The notes under the pieces: generated by a model
Told to the model about the DNA's origin: nothing
Databases searched by the model: none
The model's input: only the letters and a program-made list of their open reading frames with translations
From: Atrichornis clamosus
Lineage: Eukaryota; Chordata; Aves; Passeriformes; Menuridae
Length of the DNA stretch: 64,000 nucleotides
Assembly (NCBI GenBank): GCA_013400975.1
Contig: WBMZ01004790.1
Span: 248,001-312,000 of the forward strand
Reading direction: 5' to 3'
Position numbers and translations under genes: made by a program
Shown: one piece after another, positions 63,401-64,000 of the stretch
How the letters are laid out: the number at the start of each line of letters is the position of its first letter
How positions within the stretch are numbered: position 1 is the stretch's first letter

Positions 63401-64000
63401 ATGAGTCTCCATAACATACTCTGTCTTTAGGATCCAAAAATATAAGGTCTTCTGTTCATTGGTGTGGAGTCTGGCTCTTCATGGACTGTCCACATTACTG
63501 GTATTAGAAGGAGAAAACCAATGTGACCCAGTAGCACACAGTGCAGTGCCAAGGCTCCAGCTGGCTGTCTTCCCAAGCTCCATTTATGTGTTTAGATCAG
63601 CAAGCCAGTAAATACAGCAGGAGAAATGCAGCAGGCACAGATAGGCTTCTTATCCATTTCTGCCCCAGGAAATATCTTCATATGAAGCTGTCTGTCTAAA
63701 ACAAAAAACCCACATACCATAAATGAGTGTACATCTTCACATAATTCTTTCATAAATAATTAATATCCCTGAGCTTCCAGGAGTCATGGAATAACTATAA
63801 AATTAAGGTGGTGTTATATCATCATTAATTTGTATTTCCCTAATGATAAAAATCTGTATCTGCAGATGGTGATTAGTTTATTATATCTGATAAATATTGC
63901 ATGAGCTTTAGATTAGTTGAGAATAGTGTATAACGATGTAGACTAGGAGACTGGATGGTCTTTGTAATTTTTCTCGTGATTAGTTATAGCTGTGGTGGTT
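60438..64000. other. AT-rich non-coding DNA, no gene recognised
   Basis: The frames of 89 codons (62189-62458 minus) and 101 codons (62981-63286 plus) are unrecognised. A CAG/GTATGAG donor-like site near 63135 lies inside the latter. A lone 16-base resemblance to CR1 at about 61903-61918 is discussed among the rejected items. Confidence 0.6.

Noticed and set aside
1..64000. CRISPR arrays, tRNA or rRNA genes, and bacterial-style operons
   Set aside because: No regularly spaced identical repeats, no cloverleaf with A and B box text and no ribosomal sequence were seen. The window is vertebrate nuclear DNA.

Overview
The window looks like AT-rich nuclear DNA from a sauropsid vertebrate, most likely a bird, either intergenic or inside a very large intron. 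The evidence is a 5'-truncated CR1 LINE 3' end (about 46.12-46.78 kb), a short decayed avian-type endogenous retrovirus reverse transcriptase piece (about 22.93-23.14 kb, minus strand), very low recognisable repeat content, general CpG scarcity and no bacterial-style gene packing. The order or species cannot be told from the sequence alone.

I recognise no host protein-coding gene, tRNA, rRNA, known small RNA or CRISPR array. The longest open frame with a start (178 codons at 33449-33985) resembles no family I know and is about what chance would give in this much DNA. Other open frames of 100-150 codons fall into three groups: inside the CR1, inside a GC-rich minisatellite, or unrecognisable. 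A few segments are bounded by good splice-site motifs (8971-8991, 49174-49252, 60298-60437). They are listed as weak exon candidates only.

Layout. 0-22 kb is plain AT-rich DNA with small tandem duplications (5.44, 13.33 and 14.35 kb) and a GC-rich hairpin at 8.04 kb. 22-23.2 kb holds a pair of strong palindromes and then the retroviral fragment. 23.2-46 kb is plain again, with two clear tandem duplications (27.38 and 41.30 kb), a CpG-retaining patch at 29.93-30.09 kb, a second patch with AP-1 and E-box sites near 38.9 kb, and a perfect 8-3-8 inverted repeat at 42.93 kb. 46.1-46.8 kb is the CR1. 46.8-57.4 kb is plain, with an alternating purine-pyrimidine inverted repeat at 52.43 kb and a CTCF-like match at 55.20 kb. 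57.53-57.82 kb is a C-rich minisatellite built from 20-bp and 14-bp units; it contains the window's only ambiguous base, exactly at the junction of a 40-bp duplication. 57.8-64 kb is plain, with one short Z-DNA-prone tract.

No genes can be shown to work together here. Any function would most likely be regulatory (conserved non-coding elements, enhancers, an insulator) or non-coding RNA. I found nothing that supports a new biological system. The most solid oddities are the minisatellite with its N-centred duplication and the local CpG-retaining patches.
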